Of a stretch of DNA of 64,000 bases, positions 32,962 to 42,484 are shown in pieces; the first letter of the stretch is position 1; each line of letters opens with the position of its first letter. The translations under genes and the position numbers were made by a program. Source of the stretch: CBDIHP01 sp965279195. Lineage in GTDB: Bacteria; Planctomycetota; Planctomycetia; Isosphaerales; Isosphaeraceae. The DNA is taken from NCBI GenBank assembly GCA_965279195.1, contig CBDIHP010000043.1:1-64000 (forward strand), given 5' to 3'. The notes below the pieces were generated by a model that made no database searches, was not told the origin of the DNA, and saw only the letters and a list, made by a program, of their open reading frames with translations.

Positions 32962-35900
32962 CTACTTGAGCATCTGCAAATATCCATAGAGATCGGCCAG
33001 ATCGCTGGGCGAAAACCCGTCGAGCAGCCCGCTCGGCATCAGCGACTCTTTCCCCGGGCGGCGGGCGGCGATGTCGCTGTTGGCGACGCGGACGGTGGTG
33101 GTCGCGCCGGTCTGGACGATCAGGCCGTCGGCCGATTCGAAGGCGATGAGCCCCGAGACCGTGCGGCCGTCGGTCAGCTCGACCAGGGTCGTGCGGAATG
33201 CGGGGGCCACGTCGCGCGACGGGGCGGCGATGGCCGTGAACAGGTCTTCGCGCGAGAACCGGCCGGTGACGCCCGTCAGGTCGGGGCCCAGCGCCCGCGT
33301 CCCGGTGTGGCAGGTCTGGCAGCCTCTCTGGCGGAACAGGGCGTCCCCCTTCTCGGGGCGGCCCTTCGACCAGTCCACCTTGCCCAGAAGGGTGGAGAGG
33401 GCCTTCGGGTCGAACCCGGGTGTCCCTTCAAGGGCGGCCGAGAGTTCGGGGTGCTCCTTTCGGAAGGCGTCGAAGGCGGGGGCGTAGGCGTCGCGGAGAG
33501 TCTTCGCGTTCGGGTTTGATGGTTCTGTGACCGACCAGCGAGGGCCGTCCTCGCGGGCCAGCCAGGCCGTCAGCCGCTTGCGGAGCCCGGCGTCGCGGGG
33601 TTCGCCGAGCAGGCGACGGAGCAGCCGCAGGGCCGGGACGAGGTCGCCGGATTTCCTGGAAGGGTCGAGTTTTTCCAGGGCTCCGAGCGCGGCCCGGGTC
33701 ACATCGGGCTGGTTCGATTCGAGCGATTCGAGGAACCTCGGTCGATCGACTGCATCGGGCGTGCCCGAGGCGAGCCGGGGCAGGAGGGCATCGCGCAGGG
33801 CGGGGTTGCTCCACTGGGCCCGGAGCGCCGGCTTGACCTGGGCGTCGGGCAGGGCCTTGACCAGTTCGAGCATCGGGGCGTTCCACTCGAATTCGGCGTC
33901 GGCCTTCGCGGCGTCGAGGAAGATCCGGGCGGCCCGCTCGCGGTGCGACGGATCCAGCCCGAGCGCCCAGCTCGCCCGGCCGGGGCTGGCGAAATTCGGC
34001 GAGGCCAGCAGCCGGTCGGCCAGACCGGGGTCGCGGGCGGCGAGCGCGGCGACGAGCTCCGAGAGCCGGTCGTTCCAGCTCTGCTTGATCCGCTGATCCT
34101 CGCCCTTCAGCTTGGCGTCGAGGTTCAACAAGGCGTCGGCCGTCCGCTTCGAGACCGCCTCGCTGCTGGCCCCCCTGAGCCGCGAGAGCACCACGAGGTA
34201 ATGGACGTCGCTCGTGGCCGAACTCGAAGGCGTCCAGAACGACGCCACCCGGCCGGGGAGTTCGGGCGAGGCGGCCTCGATCATCGCCAGGACCCGCGCA
34301 TGCTCCTCATTGAGGCGAACATCTTTCGATGCCGTCGGGAAGTCCTTGAGGATGGCCGATTCGATCCGCGCCGGGATGTTGCCGAGGCCCGAGATGGGTC
34401 GAGAGGGGGCATACGCGGTCTGGACCTCGATCGGCGGGTTGGCGATGGCGAAGTCGCCGAGGGCGAGCATGATCAACCGATCGGCCTGGATGGCCTCGGC
34501 GGATCCGGGGTTCCGGCCGAGTACGCGGAGCGGACGTTCGAACAGAGATGCGTGGGTTTTCGAGTCCCCGGACCGCCAGACCTCGGCGAGCCCGGCGGTC
34601 AGCTCGGCCTGGTTGAAGTGATACAGGTGCTGCCCGGGTTTCATCTGATCGAGGACGATGTCCCGATCGGCCTGCGGCAATCGGCCGAGTATGCGGGCGA
34701 ACGCGAGGCGGGGGCGAGGGTCGCCCAACAGGAGGTTGAGCGCGAGGCTCGGGGGGACCGGCCCCCTGAGCTTGCCGAGGGCCTGGCGCTCCATCAGGGC
34801 CCGGAGCGCGTCCAGACGGGTCGTGAGCTGGGGGGCGTCGGCCAGCTTGAAGAGCGTCGGCTCGGCGATGGCCAGGTCGGGGTGCCGGCCGAGCAGCCAG
34901 GCGAATCGGGCGCGGACCTCCTCCTTCTTGTCGCCGACGAGGAGCTTGGCCTCCCCCTCTCCCATCGACTCGCCGCCTCCCTGGTAGAACTCGGCCAGGA
35001 CCTCGATGGCCCGGATCCGTTCGGGGACGGGCTTGTCCTCGTCGGTCGCGGCGGCGACCAGCGCCATCGCTCCGAGGCCCTTCGCGACCGGCTCCCACTT
35101 CGCCCGCGACCAGGCCGAGAGCGGCTGCGGGGCTTTCAGGACGGCATCGACATCGGCGAACTCGGGGCAATCGGTCTTGTTCGCCGGCTTCGCCTTGGGT
35201 TTGGCGTACGCGACCCGGTAAACGCTCCCCCGGGTGCCGCGTCCGCCGATTGAGACGTAAAGCGAACCATCGGGCGAGACCTCCAGGTCGGTCGGGGCGA
35301 AGCCGTCGATGCCCGTCGGTTCGAGGAAGACCTCCCGCTCCATCCCGTAGGACGCCCCGTTGCGGGGCAGCGGGGTGAAGAAGACCTTGCCGAAGGTCCA
35401 GTCGCAGGAGAACAGGCCGTTGCGGTAGCGGTCCGGGAAGCGGTCGTGGCGATAGACCGCGACGCCGGTGGGCGACCCTCGGCCGATCGGGAAGCTGGGG
35501 ACGTTGTCGATGAAATCATCCCGACGCGCCCAGCTCCGCATGTATCCGGTCACCCGCCAGCCGTGATGCTGGCCGGGCTCGATGTGGTAGAGCCGGGTGG
35601 GGGTGTACCAGGGGAGCAGGAAGTCCCGCTCGACGTCCGAGTCGTAGGTGAAGAGGTCCCCCTGGAGGTTGAAGTCGATGTCATACGGGTTGCGGAACCC
35701 GTGGGCGACGACCTCGCAGCCCGCCGGGTTCAGGTCGGGCGGCAGGCGGAGCAGGGCACCGGCTTCGACGTCCTTGATGAGCGAGCCGGTCCCTCTCGTG
35801 TGGATGGCCCGATTCACCTTGGCGTCGTTGCCGGCGATGACGTACCAGAATCCGTCCGGCCCCTTGCGCGGGGCGTGGCCGCCGTGCTCGGTGAAGGCCA

Positions 35901-36348
35901 GGGGGATGATCCGTTCGGGCGGCCCGTCGGCCTTGCCGTCGGCGTCCCTGTCGCGGTAGCGGGAGAGCCAGCCGTCGCCGCAGAAGATCAGGTCGTTGCC
36001 GTCGAAGGCCATGCCCATGCCGCCGGTGGGCGTCTCGCAGAAGACCGTCGCGCGGTCGGCCTTGCCGTCGTTGTCGTCGTCGTGGAGCGTCTTGACCCAC
36101 CCCCGGCTGGTCACAACCACCCGCCCCCTGGCGTCGAGCGTCATCGCGTAGATGTCGTTCGCCAGGTTCTCGTCCGAGTGCTGGGTCAGAACGAATCCTT
36201 CGGGGAGCTTCACCGAGGGCGCGGACGCCTTGGGAATGCCAGCGGGTTGAGCAGCGATATTCCCCGCGAGAAGCAGGAGGATTCCCAGTGTTAACCCGTA
36301 AACACCCGCCGGATGTTTCGGCCGGCCGGACATTCTGTCACCTGTCAT
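32962..36348 (-). CDS. PVC-type membrane-bound dehydrogenase with HEAT repeats and c-type heme domain
   Basis: A 1128-aa exported protein. After a signal peptide (GLTLGILLLLAGNIAAQPAG, about residues 14-34), residues 45-430 form a sorbosone/glucose-dehydrogenase-like beta-propeller (DARGRVVVTSRGWVKTLHDD, GMGMAFDGNDLIFCGDGWLS, VVAHGFRNPYDIDFNLQGDL). Residues about 440-980 are HEAT-like helical repeats. The C-terminus has one c-type heme motif near 1011 (FRQRGCQTCHTGTRALGPDL), then TLVELTDGRTVSGLIAFES. This is the planctomycete/verrucomicrobial 'membrane-bound dehydrogenase plus heme-binding' architecture, presumed to oxidise sugars in the periplasm. Start at 36348; the TAG stop is part of GTAGGGT. 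Confidence 0.9.
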   Translation of the reverse strand: MTGDRMSGRPKHPAGVYGLTLGILLLLAGNIAAQPAGIPKASAPSVKLPEGFVLTQHSDENLANDIYAMTLDARGRVVVTSRGWVKTLHDDDNDGKADRATVFCETPTGGMGMAFDGNDLIFCGDGWLSRYRDRDADGKADGPPERIIPLAFTEHGGHAPRKGPDGFWYVIAGNDAKVNRAIHTRGTGSLIKDVEAGALLRLPPDLNPAGCEVVAHGFRNPYDIDFNLQGDLFTYDSDVERDFLLPWYTPTRLYHIEPGQHHGWRVTGYMRSWARRDDFIDNVPSFPIGRGSPTGVAVYRHDRFPDRYRNGLFSCDWTFGKVFFTPLPRNGASYGMEREVFLEPTGIDGFAPTDLEVSPDGSLYVSIGGRGTRGSVYRVAYAKPKAKPANKTDCPEFADVDAVLKAPQPLSAWSRAKWEPVAKGLGAMALVAAATDEDKPVPERIRAIEVLAEFYQGGGESMGEGEAKLLVGDKKEEVRARFAWLLGRHPDLAIAEPTLFKLADAPQLTTRLDALRALMERQALGKLRGPVPPSLALNLLLGDPRPRLAFARILGRLPQADRDIVLDQMKPGQHLYHFNQAELTAGLAEVWRSGDSKTHASLFERPLRVLGRNPGSAEAIQADRLIMLALGDFAIANPPIEVQTAYAPSRPISGLGNIPARIESAILKDFPTASKDVRLNEEHARVLAMIEAASPELPGRVASFWTPSSSATSDVHYLVVLSRLRGASSEAVSKRTADALLNLDAKLKGEDQRIKQSWNDRLSELVAALAARDPGLADRLLASPNFASPGRASWALGLDPSHRERAARIFLDAAKADAEFEWNAPMLELVKALPDAQVKPALRAQWSNPALRDALLPRLASGTPDAVDRPRFLESLESNQPDVTRAALGALEKLDPSRKSGDLVPALRLLRRLLGEPRDAGLRKRLTAWLAREDGPRWSVTEPSNPNAKTLRDAYAPAFDAFRKEHPELSAALEGTPGFDPKALSTLLGKVDWSKGRPEKGDALFRQRGCQTCHTGTRALGPDLTGVTGRFSREDLFTAIAAPSRDVAPAFRTTLVELTDGRTVSGLIAFESADGLIVQTGATTTVRVANSDIAARRPGKESLMPSGLLDGFSPSDLADLYGYLQMLK

Positions 36349-36556
36349 GAACACGTTCTCGTCTCCCGAGGGGATGACGGCGTCGGCGGATTGGAGAGGC
36401 ATCGTGGTTGCACCCCGAGCATCTCGACCGACACGCGATGTCGGCCTGCGACGATGCGGTCGCGGGCCGGCGTCGCGGTCGCGGTCTGTCGGGCGGGGAA
36501 GACCCAAGGCTACGGCAGGATGCGGCCCGGGTCGACGGGGTGCCTAGAATGAACGC

Positions 36557-37594
36557 ATGGGAACCTCCTCGCTGCTCCGGGCGACCGACCTCGGCCTCTA
36601 CTGCGAGGCGGGCGACTTCTACATCGACCCCTGGCGGCCGGTGCCGCGCGCCGTCCTGACCCACGGGCACGCCGACCACGCCTGCCCCGGCTGCGGCCGC
36701 TATCTGGCCGCGTCCGACGGCGAGGCCGTGCTCCGCCAGCGGCTCGGGGCCTCGATCACGATCGATCCGATCCCGTATCGCGAGCCGTTGTTCATCAACG
36801 GCGTCCGGGTCTCGCTGCACCCGGCGGGTCACATCCTGGGCTCGGCCCAGGTGCGGCTCGAAGCGGGCGGGATGGTCGCCGTGGTCTCGGGCGACTACAA
36901 GATCGAGCCCGACGCCACCTGCGCGCCGTTCGAACCGGTCGAGTGCGACCTGTTCGTCACCGAATCGACCTTCGGCCTGCCGATCTACCGCTGGCGCCCC
37001 CAGCAGGAGATCCACGACGACATCAACGCCTGGTGGCGGGCCAACCAGGAGGCCGGCAAGACGAGCCTGCTCTTCGCCTACGCCCTGGGGAAATCCCAGC
37101 GACTCCTCTCCGGCCTCGACCCCTCCATCGGCCCGATCCGGACCCACGGCGCCGTCGAGGCCATGACCCGGGCCTATCGCGCCTCCGGCGTGGCGCTCCC
37201 CGAGACGATCCCGGCCAGCGCCCCGAAGCCCGAGGGCGGCTGGCACCGGGCGATCGTGCTGGCCCCGCCGTCGGCCCAGGGCACCCCCTGGACCCGGAAA
37301 TTCGGCGCGGTCTCCGGCGGGTTCGCCTCGGGCTGGATGCGGATCCGGGGCGCCCGACGGCGTCGGGCGGTCGATCGCGGATTCGTCCTCTCCGACCACG
37401 TCGACTGGCCCGGCCTGCTCACCGCCCTCGACGCCACGAAGGCCCGCGAGGTGCTGGTGACCCACGGGTACTCGTCCGTGGTCGTCCGCCACCTGCGAGA
37501 TCGCGGGATTGATGCCGATGTGCTCGCCACCCGATACGAAGGCGAGGCCGGGGCCGTGGCGACGGGGGAGGACCAGGATACGGGTGATGATTGA
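36557..37594 (+). CDS. ligase-associated DNA exonuclease (metallo-beta-lactamase fold)
   Basis: A 345-aa cytoplasmic nuclease. The metal site is AVLTHGHADHACPGC near residues 35-41 (HxHxDH), with further ligands in SLHPAGHILGSAQVRL, VVSGDYKIEPDATCAPFEPV and the C-terminal FVLSDHVDWPGLL and VTHGYSSVVVRHL. This matches the MBL-fold exonucleases encoded beside ATP-dependent DNA ligases, thought to act in a DNA-repair pathway with an Lhr-type helicase. The ligase gene follows 228 bp downstream with a repeat between. ATG at 36557; no strong Shine-Dalgarno. No helicase or MPE phosphoesterase gene is adjacent. Confidence 0.9.
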   Translation: MGTSSLLRATDLGLYCEAGDFYIDPWRPVPRAVLTHGHADHACPGCGRYLAASDGEAVLRQRLGASITIDPIPYREPLFINGVRVSLHPAGHILGSAQVRLEAGGMVAVVSGDYKIEPDATCAPFEPVECDLFVTESTFGLPIYRWRPQQEIHDDINAWWRANQEAGKTSLLFAYALGKSQRLLSGLDPSIGPIRTHGAVEAMTRAYRASGVALPETIPASAPKPEGGWHRAIVLAPPSAQGTPWTRKFGAVSGGFASGWMRIRGARRRRAVDRGFVLSDHVDWPGLLTALDATKAREVLVTHGYSSVVVRHLRDRGIDADVLATRYEGEAGAVATGEDQDTGDD

Positions 37595-37612
37595 GGCACA
37601 TGGCGGCACCGT

Positions 37613-37785
37613 AAGCGCTGGGCGAGGGTCTCCAGACCCCGCCCCAAGCTTCGCCGCGTCGTACCACCGAACCGGGTCTCCAGACCCGTTCATCCTGACG
37701 GAGAGGGACCGGTCTGGAGACCGGGTTCGGTGGTCCCCTCCGTTCGCGGCAAGGGCGGGATCTGGACACCCACGCCCAGCGCTTT
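37613..37785. repeat. double palindromic repeat with GGTCTCCAGACC cores
   Basis: Ends are AAGCGCTGGGCG at left and CGCCCAGCGCTTT at right. Inside, ACCGAACCGGGTCTCCAGAC is followed by its inverted copy GGTCTGGAGACCGGGTTCGG, giving a long cruciform-capable palindrome. The single-unit version is at 23175-23271. It separates the exonuclease and ligase genes, which may therefore not share one uninterrupted transcript. Confidence 0.82.
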
Positions 37786-37822
37786 CGACCCACGCCCAGC
37801 GCCCTCGACCTCCTTTGAGATC

Positions 37823-39472
37823 ATGCGATCGGAGTCGCCCTTGCGAGCCTTCGCCGAACTCTACGCCCGACTCGACGAGACGACCCGGACGAACGAGAAG
37901 GTCGACGCCCTGACGGCCTACTTCGCCGGGGCGCCGGCGGGCGACGCGGCGTGGGCGTTGTATTTCCTGATCGGTCGGAAGATCAAGCAACTCGTGCCGA
38001 CCAAGCTGTTGCGGGCGTGGGTGTCGGAGGAGGCGGGGATCCCCGACTGGCTCTTCCAGGAGTCCTACGACGCCGTCGGCGACCTCGCCGAGACGATCGC
38101 CCTCCTGCTGCCGGAGGATCGCGCGGTCGACGCCTCGGGTGAAGATTTGCCGTTGCAAGGCTGGGTCGAGTCGCGACTGCTCCCGCTCCGGGGGATGTCC
38201 GAGGCCGAGCAGCGGATGTCCATGCTCGACGCCTGGCGGCGGCTCGACCGTCGGGAGCGGTTCGTGTGGAACAAGCTCATCAGCGGCGGCTTTCGCGTGG
38301 GGGTATCGCAGCAACTCGTCACGCGGGCGATCGGCCGGGTCAACGGAGTCGACCCGGCGGTGGTGGCGCACCGGCTCATGGGCGACTGGGAGCCGGATGA
38401 GCAGTTCTTCGCGGGCCTCGTGAGCGTCGACGCGAGCGACGCCGATCACTCAAGGCCCTATCCGTTCTGTCTGGCGCATCCGATCGAGATGGGCGAGTCG
38501 GACACGCTCCAGTCGCTGCTCGGCGACTGCTCCGAATGGATCGCCGAGTGGAAGTGGGACGGCATCCGGGCCCAGGTGATCCGCAGGCGGGGTGAGACGT
38601 TCATCTGGACCCGGGGCGAGGAACTCGTCACCGAACGCTACCCCGAACTCGGCACGCTCGCCGCACATCTGCCCGACGGCACCGTCCTCGATGGCGAGAT
38701 CCTGCCCTGGAAGGATGGGCTCCCGCTCCCGTTCGCGCAGATGCAGCGCCGGATCGGCCGGAAGACGGTGAGCAAGTCGATCCTGAGCGAGGTCCCCGTC
38801 CTCCTCCTGGCGTTCGACCTCCTCGAATTCGACGGCCAGGACGTCCGCAGCCGCCCGCTCGACGACCGCCGTAACGTGCTCGAAGGGCTGGTCGAACGCA
38901 TCAACCTGGCCGAACGCTTACGGGTGTCGCCCCGGGTCGTCGGCGAGACCTGGGAGGAACTGACCGAGGCCCGGCTGACCTCGCGCGAGGTCCAGGCCGA
39001 GGGGATCATGCTCAAGCGTCGCGATTCGATCTACCAGGTCGGCCGCAAGCGGGGCGACTGGTGGAAGTGGAAGATCCAGCCGTTCACCGTCGACGCCGTC
39101 CTCACCGCCGCCCAGCGCGGAAGCGGCAAGCGGGCGAGCCTCTACACCGACTACACCTTCTGCGTCTGGGACCGGCCGTCGGAGCAGGAGGGGGCCAGGC
39201 TCGTCCCGATCGCCAAGGCGTATTCGGGCCTGACGGATGAGGAGATCCGGAGGGTCGATTCCTTCGTGCGCAAGAACATGCTGGAGAAATTCGGCCCCGT
39301 GCGGACCGTTGCCCCCGAACTCGTGTTCGAACTCGCCTTCGAGGGGATCCAACTCTCCCCGAGGCACAAATCCGGCATCGCCGTGCGGTTCCCCCGGATC
39401 CTCCGCTGGCGGACCGACAAGAAGCCGCCCGACGCGGATAACCTGGAGACGCTGAAGGGACTCCTCGTGTAG
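37823..39472 (+). CDS. ATP-dependent DNA ligase
   Basis: A 549-aa nuclear-acid joining enzyme of the ATP-dependent family. An N-terminal helical DNA-binding domain (residues 1-190) includes LYARLDETTRTNEKVDALTA and LISGGFRVGVSQQLVTRAIG. The adenylation domain has the nucleotidyl-transfer Lys in AEWKWDGIRAQVIRR, followed by FIWTRGEELVTERYP, VLDGEILPW, LLAFDLLEFDGQD and GIMLKRRDSIYQVGRK with the motif V Lys residues WWKWKIQPF. An OB-fold C-terminal domain ends with IQLSPRHKSGIAVRFPRI. It likely repairs breaks with the adjacent exonuclease. I start at the ATG at 37823 because upstream sequence is repeat. Confidence 0.92.
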   Translation: MRSESPLRAFAELYARLDETTRTNEKVDALTAYFAGAPAGDAAWALYFLIGRKIKQLVPTKLLRAWVSEEAGIPDWLFQESYDAVGDLAETIALLLPEDRAVDASGEDLPLQGWVESRLLPLRGMSEAEQRMSMLDAWRRLDRRERFVWNKLISGGFRVGVSQQLVTRAIGRVNGVDPAVVAHRLMGDWEPDEQFFAGLVSVDASDADHSRPYPFCLAHPIEMGESDTLQSLLGDCSEWIAEWKWDGIRAQVIRRRGETFIWTRGEELVTERYPELGTLAAHLPDGTVLDGEILPWKDGLPLPFAQMQRRIGRKTVSKSILSEVPVLLLAFDLLEFDGQDVRSRPLDDRRNVLEGLVERINLAERLRVSPRVVGETWEELTEARLTSREVQAEGIMLKRRDSIYQVGRKRGDWWKWKIQPFTVDAVLTAAQRGSGKRASLYTDYTFCVWDRPSEQEGARLVPIAKAYSGLTDEEIRRVDSFVRKNMLEKFGPVRTVAPELVFELAFEGIQLSPRHKSGIAVRFPRILRWRTDKKPPDADNLETLKGLLV

Positions 39473-39565
39473 TGTGGGAGAGAAACGCGTCGAACCGGCC
39501 GCGTCAACCCAGCCGACGAGTGCGGACCAACCTCGACTTCAGCTTTCTTTCGAATTTCTTCACCC

Positions 39566-40459
39566 ATGACCCATCATCCATTCCTCATCCTCCTGCTGAT
39601 GCTCCCCGCACCCGAGCGATTGACGTTCGATGGCCTGCCGAAGCAGCGCCCGCAGTGGTCGCCGGACGGCTCGCTGCTCACATTTGCCCGCCACGAGGCC
39701 GGGGGTTCGCAGGTCTGGCAGTATCTCCATCGCCCGGGGGCGAGCAGCAAGCCCTACCGACTCACGAAGCGGATCACGCCCGAATACGACGCGACGTTCA
39801 GCCCCAAGTCGCCCGCGATGCTCCTCGTCGTGATCCCCCAGATGGGAACGCAGGGGAACCTCGACATCGCCTCGACGCGATCGGACGTCTCGCCCGACTC
39901 CGCCGAGCGGCCGGAGCCGACGACCCTCCAGGGGGATCGCGAAGGCCGGCTGTCGCATCAGGAGTGGCCGAGTTTCTCGCCCGACGGCTCGCGGTTCGCC
40001 TTCAGTTCGACGCATGAGGGCAATCAGGAAATCTATACCTGCAAGGCCGACGGCAGCGACACTGTCCGCCTGACGCAGAGCCCGGGCATCGACAGCCATC
40101 CCAGCTGGTCGCCCGACGGCCGGACCATCTACTTCGCCACCGACCGCTGGGGCGGACTCGAAATCGCCAGCGTGAAGGCCGACGGCACGAACCTGACCCG
40201 AATCACTTGCAGCCCCGGCCTCGACGATTACCCCGCCCTCTCGCCCGACGGCAAGACCCTCGCCTGGGTCAGCCAGCGCGACGGCAACATGGAAATCTAC
40301 CTCTCCGACCCCGACGGCTCCCGCCCCCGGAACTTCACCAACCACCCCGCCCGCGACACCCACCCCACCTGGACCCGCGACGGCCGCTCCGTCACCTTCG
40401 TCTCCGAGCGCGACGGCAACGGCGATATCTATCAACAAACCATCATGCCAAAAAACTAG
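39566..40459 (+). CDS. TolB-like WD40/PD40 beta-propeller protein
   Basis: A 297-aa protein made of six PD40-type blades with the repeated SPDG signature: PQWSPDGSLLTFARHEAGGS, PSFSPDGSRFAFSSTHEGNQ, PSWSPDGRTIYFATDRWGGL, PALSPDGKTLAWVSQRDGNM, PTWTRDGRSVTFVSERDGNG. The short hydrophobic start MTHHPFLILLLMLPA suggests export or a shortened signal peptide. No pal/tolA partners are adjacent, so this is probably a stand-alone periplasmic propeller rather than TolB. It converges with the polysaccharide operon, 35 bp from its end. Confidence 0.85.
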   Translation: MTHHPFLILLLMLPAPERLTFDGLPKQRPQWSPDGSLLTFARHEAGGSQVWQYLHRPGASSKPYRLTKRITPEYDATFSPKSPAMLLVVIPQMGTQGNLDIASTRSDVSPDSAERPEPTTLQGDREGRLSHQEWPSFSPDGSRFAFSSTHEGNQEIYTCKADGSDTVRLTQSPGIDSHPSWSPDGRTIYFATDRWGGLEIASVKADGTNLTRITCSPGLDDYPALSPDGKTLAWVSQRDGNMEIYLSDPDGSRPRNFTNHPARDTHPTWTRDGRSVTFVSERDGNGDIYQQTIMPKN

Positions 40460-40494
40460 ATCCGGTCTCTCTCCTCTCTCCGTGTGTCGGTGGT

Positions 40495-41556
40495 TCAATT
40501 CCCAGGATCCATATCCCTCGGCCGGATGTGTGGCGGCGGGATCGACGGGTGCGCCGTCACGACCGGAGCCGAAGCATACCCCGGCAAGGGCGACGGCTGG
40601 TCGAAGTTGATCCGCTCGCGCTCGATCACCATCGGCCGCTTGCGCACCTGGAAGTGGATCGCCGCCATGTATTCGCCCAGGACTCCGAAGAAGAACAGTT
40701 GCAGTCCCGAGAAGAAGAAGAGCGCCACGATCAGCGTCGGGATCCCCGGCTGGGCCAGCTCGCGGAAGTAGATCAGGTTCACCACCAGGCTGAACAGGGC
40801 GTAAAGCATGCTGATCGCGGCGACCGTGAAACCGAAGAACATGCAGAGCCGAAGCGGGATGTTCGTGAATGAGATCAGGCCGTTGAGCGCCTGATCGATC
40901 AGGTGATAGAGCCGATTCTTGGAGAACCCTTTCTTGCGGGCCCGCCAGACGTAGTCGATGCCCACGGCCTTGAATCCGCAATTGGCGATCATGCCCCGGA
41001 TGTAGGGATACTGATCGTCATACTTGCGCAGGGCGTCGACCACGAGCCGGTCGACGAGCTGGAACTCGCCGACGTCCGGCGGGATGTTGATGTTCGCGAA
41101 CCGGCTGACCGCGCGGTAGTAGGCCATCCGCGTCCAGCGCATGATGGCCCCCTCCTCGCGGTTCTTCCTCACGCCATAGACGACCTCGTTCCCCTCTCGC
41201 CACTTCGCGACGAACTCGGGGAGAAGCTCGGGCGGATCCTGCAGGTCCACCGCGAGCAGGACGAGCACGGCGTCGCCACGCGTGGCGAGCAGTCCATTGA
41301 ATGTCGAGCGGAACGGGCCGAAGTTGCGGGCGTTCACGATCACGCGGACGCGAGGGTCGCGTCTCGCCAGGTCGCGGAGCCGGGCAACGGTCCCATCGGT
41401 CGAGGCGTTGTCGCAGAAGACGTGTTCATAGTCGTAGGTAGGGAGTTCGTTCTCCATCACCTTGCGGACGGCCTCGTAGCAGTCCTCGACATTCTCCTGC
41501 TCGTTGAAGCAAGGGGTGACGATGCTGATGAGCTTCTTCGGTTCATCCACGATCAT
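40495..41556 (-). CDS. family 2 glycosyltransferase with membrane anchor (DPM1/GtrB-like)
   Basis: A 353-aa enzyme. The GT-A domain (residues 8-235) has SIVTPCFNEQENVEDCYEAV, CDNASTDGT, the metal-binding VDLQDPPELLPEF and the acceptor-loop region DVGEFQLVDRLVV. Two transmembrane helices follow (PLRLCMFFGFTVAAISMLYA and PTLIVALFFFSGLQLFFFGV), as in enzymes that transfer sugars to polyprenyl phosphate. It is the last gene of the eight-gene surface-polysaccharide operon and overlaps the preceding transketolase subunit gene by 14 bases. Start at 41556. Confidence 0.9.
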   Translation of the reverse strand: MIVDEPKKLISIVTPCFNEQENVEDCYEAVRKVMENELPTYDYEHVFCDNASTDGTVARLRDLARRDPRVRVIVNARNFGPFRSTFNGLLATRGDAVLVLLAVDLQDPPELLPEFVAKWREGNEVVYGVRKNREEGAIMRWTRMAYYRAVSRFANINIPPDVGEFQLVDRLVVDALRKYDDQYPYIRGMIANCGFKAVGIDYVWRARKKGFSKNRLYHLIDQALNGLISFTNIPLRLCMFFGFTVAAISMLYALFSLVVNLIYFRELAQPGIPTLIVALFFFSGLQLFFFGVLGEYMAAIHFQVRKRPMVIERERINFDQPSPLPGYASAPVVTAHPSIPPPHIRPRDMDPGN

Positions 41557-42484
41557 CTCCCCCGCTGCGCGACTCTCGGACGAGCGAACGCACCACCTCG
41601 GCGAGGTCGCCCGCCATCGCCCGCATGTACTCTTGACTGCCGATCCGATGATAGATCCGATCCGGCACTCCGAACCGCCGGAACCGCACACGTCCGACGT
41701 GGCTGGACTCCGCCAGCACCTCGGCCACCGCCGAACCCAGTCCGTTCGTGACGCTATGCTCCTCCACCGTGACGATCACGGCGGTTTCCGAGGCCGCGCG
41801 GATCACCGCGCCCGCATCCAGGGGTTTGATCGTGTGCATGCTGAGCACGCCGGCAACGATTCCCTCATCGGCGAGATGCCCCGCGACGCGCACGGTCTCG
41901 TCGAGCATGCCCCCCGTACTGATGAGCGTCGCGTCCCGCCCGGCTCGAACCCGGATGGACCGGCCGATCGCGAAATCCGGCTCGGCCTCGTGAACGACAG
42001 GCTCCCTCGCCTTGCCCAGCCTCAAGTAGCACGGTCCATCCATCGAAGCGATCGCGCGAGTGGCAAGCTGCGTTTCGATCGGATCCCCCGGCGCGACGAC
42101 CGTCATCCCGGGCAACGATCGGAGAATGCCCAGATCCTCGACTCCGTGATGTGTGTACCCTTGCGGGCCATACGCGAACCCGCCGCCGACCGCCACGATC
42201 TTGACGCTCGCCCCGTGGTAGCAGACGTCATTGCGGATCTGTTCCAGGCAGCGAAGTGTGGGAAAGTTCGCGATCGAGTAGGTGAACGGGACGATCCCCT
42301 CGCGGGCCAGGCCGGCGGCGATGCCCGTCATGTTCTGCTCGGCCACGCCGACGTTCACATAACGATCCGGGAATGCCTCGATGAATCGCTCCAGGACGCT
42401 GAACCCCAGGTCGCCGGTGACGAGCCAGATCCGATCGTCGTGCGCGGCCAGTTCGCAGAGGGTCTCGATGAACGCCGTCCTCAA
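41543..42484 (-). CDS. transketolase, C-terminal subunit
   Basis: A 313-aa subunit carrying the pyrimidine-binding and C-terminal domains of a split transketolase. VNVGVAEQNMTGIAAGLARE contains the catalytic Glu for thiamine-diphosphate activation; SIANFPTLRCLEQIRNDVCY and GPQGYTHHGVEDLGILRSLP are typical. The C-terminal domain follows from ATLISTGGMLDETVRVAGHL. The frame is open to 42712 but real translation most likely begins at the TTG at 42484, which overlaps the TGA of the N-terminal subunit (TTGA), a tight coupling that gives equal subunits. Position inside a nucleotide-sugar operon suggests sugar building-block synthesis rather than central metabolism. Confidence 0.88.
   Translation of the reverse strand: MRTAFIETLCELAAHDDRIWLVTGDLGFSVLERFIEAFPDRYVNVGVAEQNMTGIAAGLAREGIVPFTYSIANFPTLRCLEQIRNDVCYHGASVKIVAVGGGFAYGPQGYTHHGVEDLGILRSLPGMTVVAPGDPIETQLATRAIASMDGPCYLRLGKAREPVVHEAEPDFAIGRSIRVRAGRDATLISTGGMLDETVRVAGHLADEGIVAGVLSMHTIKPLDAGAVIRAASETAVIVTVEEHSVTNGLGSAVAEVLAESSHVGRVRFRRFGVPDRIYHRIGSQEYMRAMAGDLAEVVRSLVRESRSGGDDRG

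Noticed and set aside
36338..38449. Minus-strand open frame of 703 codons
   Set aside because: Antisense to the exonuclease and ligase genes, both of which have full catalytic motifs; the antisense translation is low-complexity.
39566..40459. TolB of the Tol-Pal system
   Set aside because: The propeller fits, but no tolQ/R/A or pal genes are nearby and the N-terminal TolB domain is missing.
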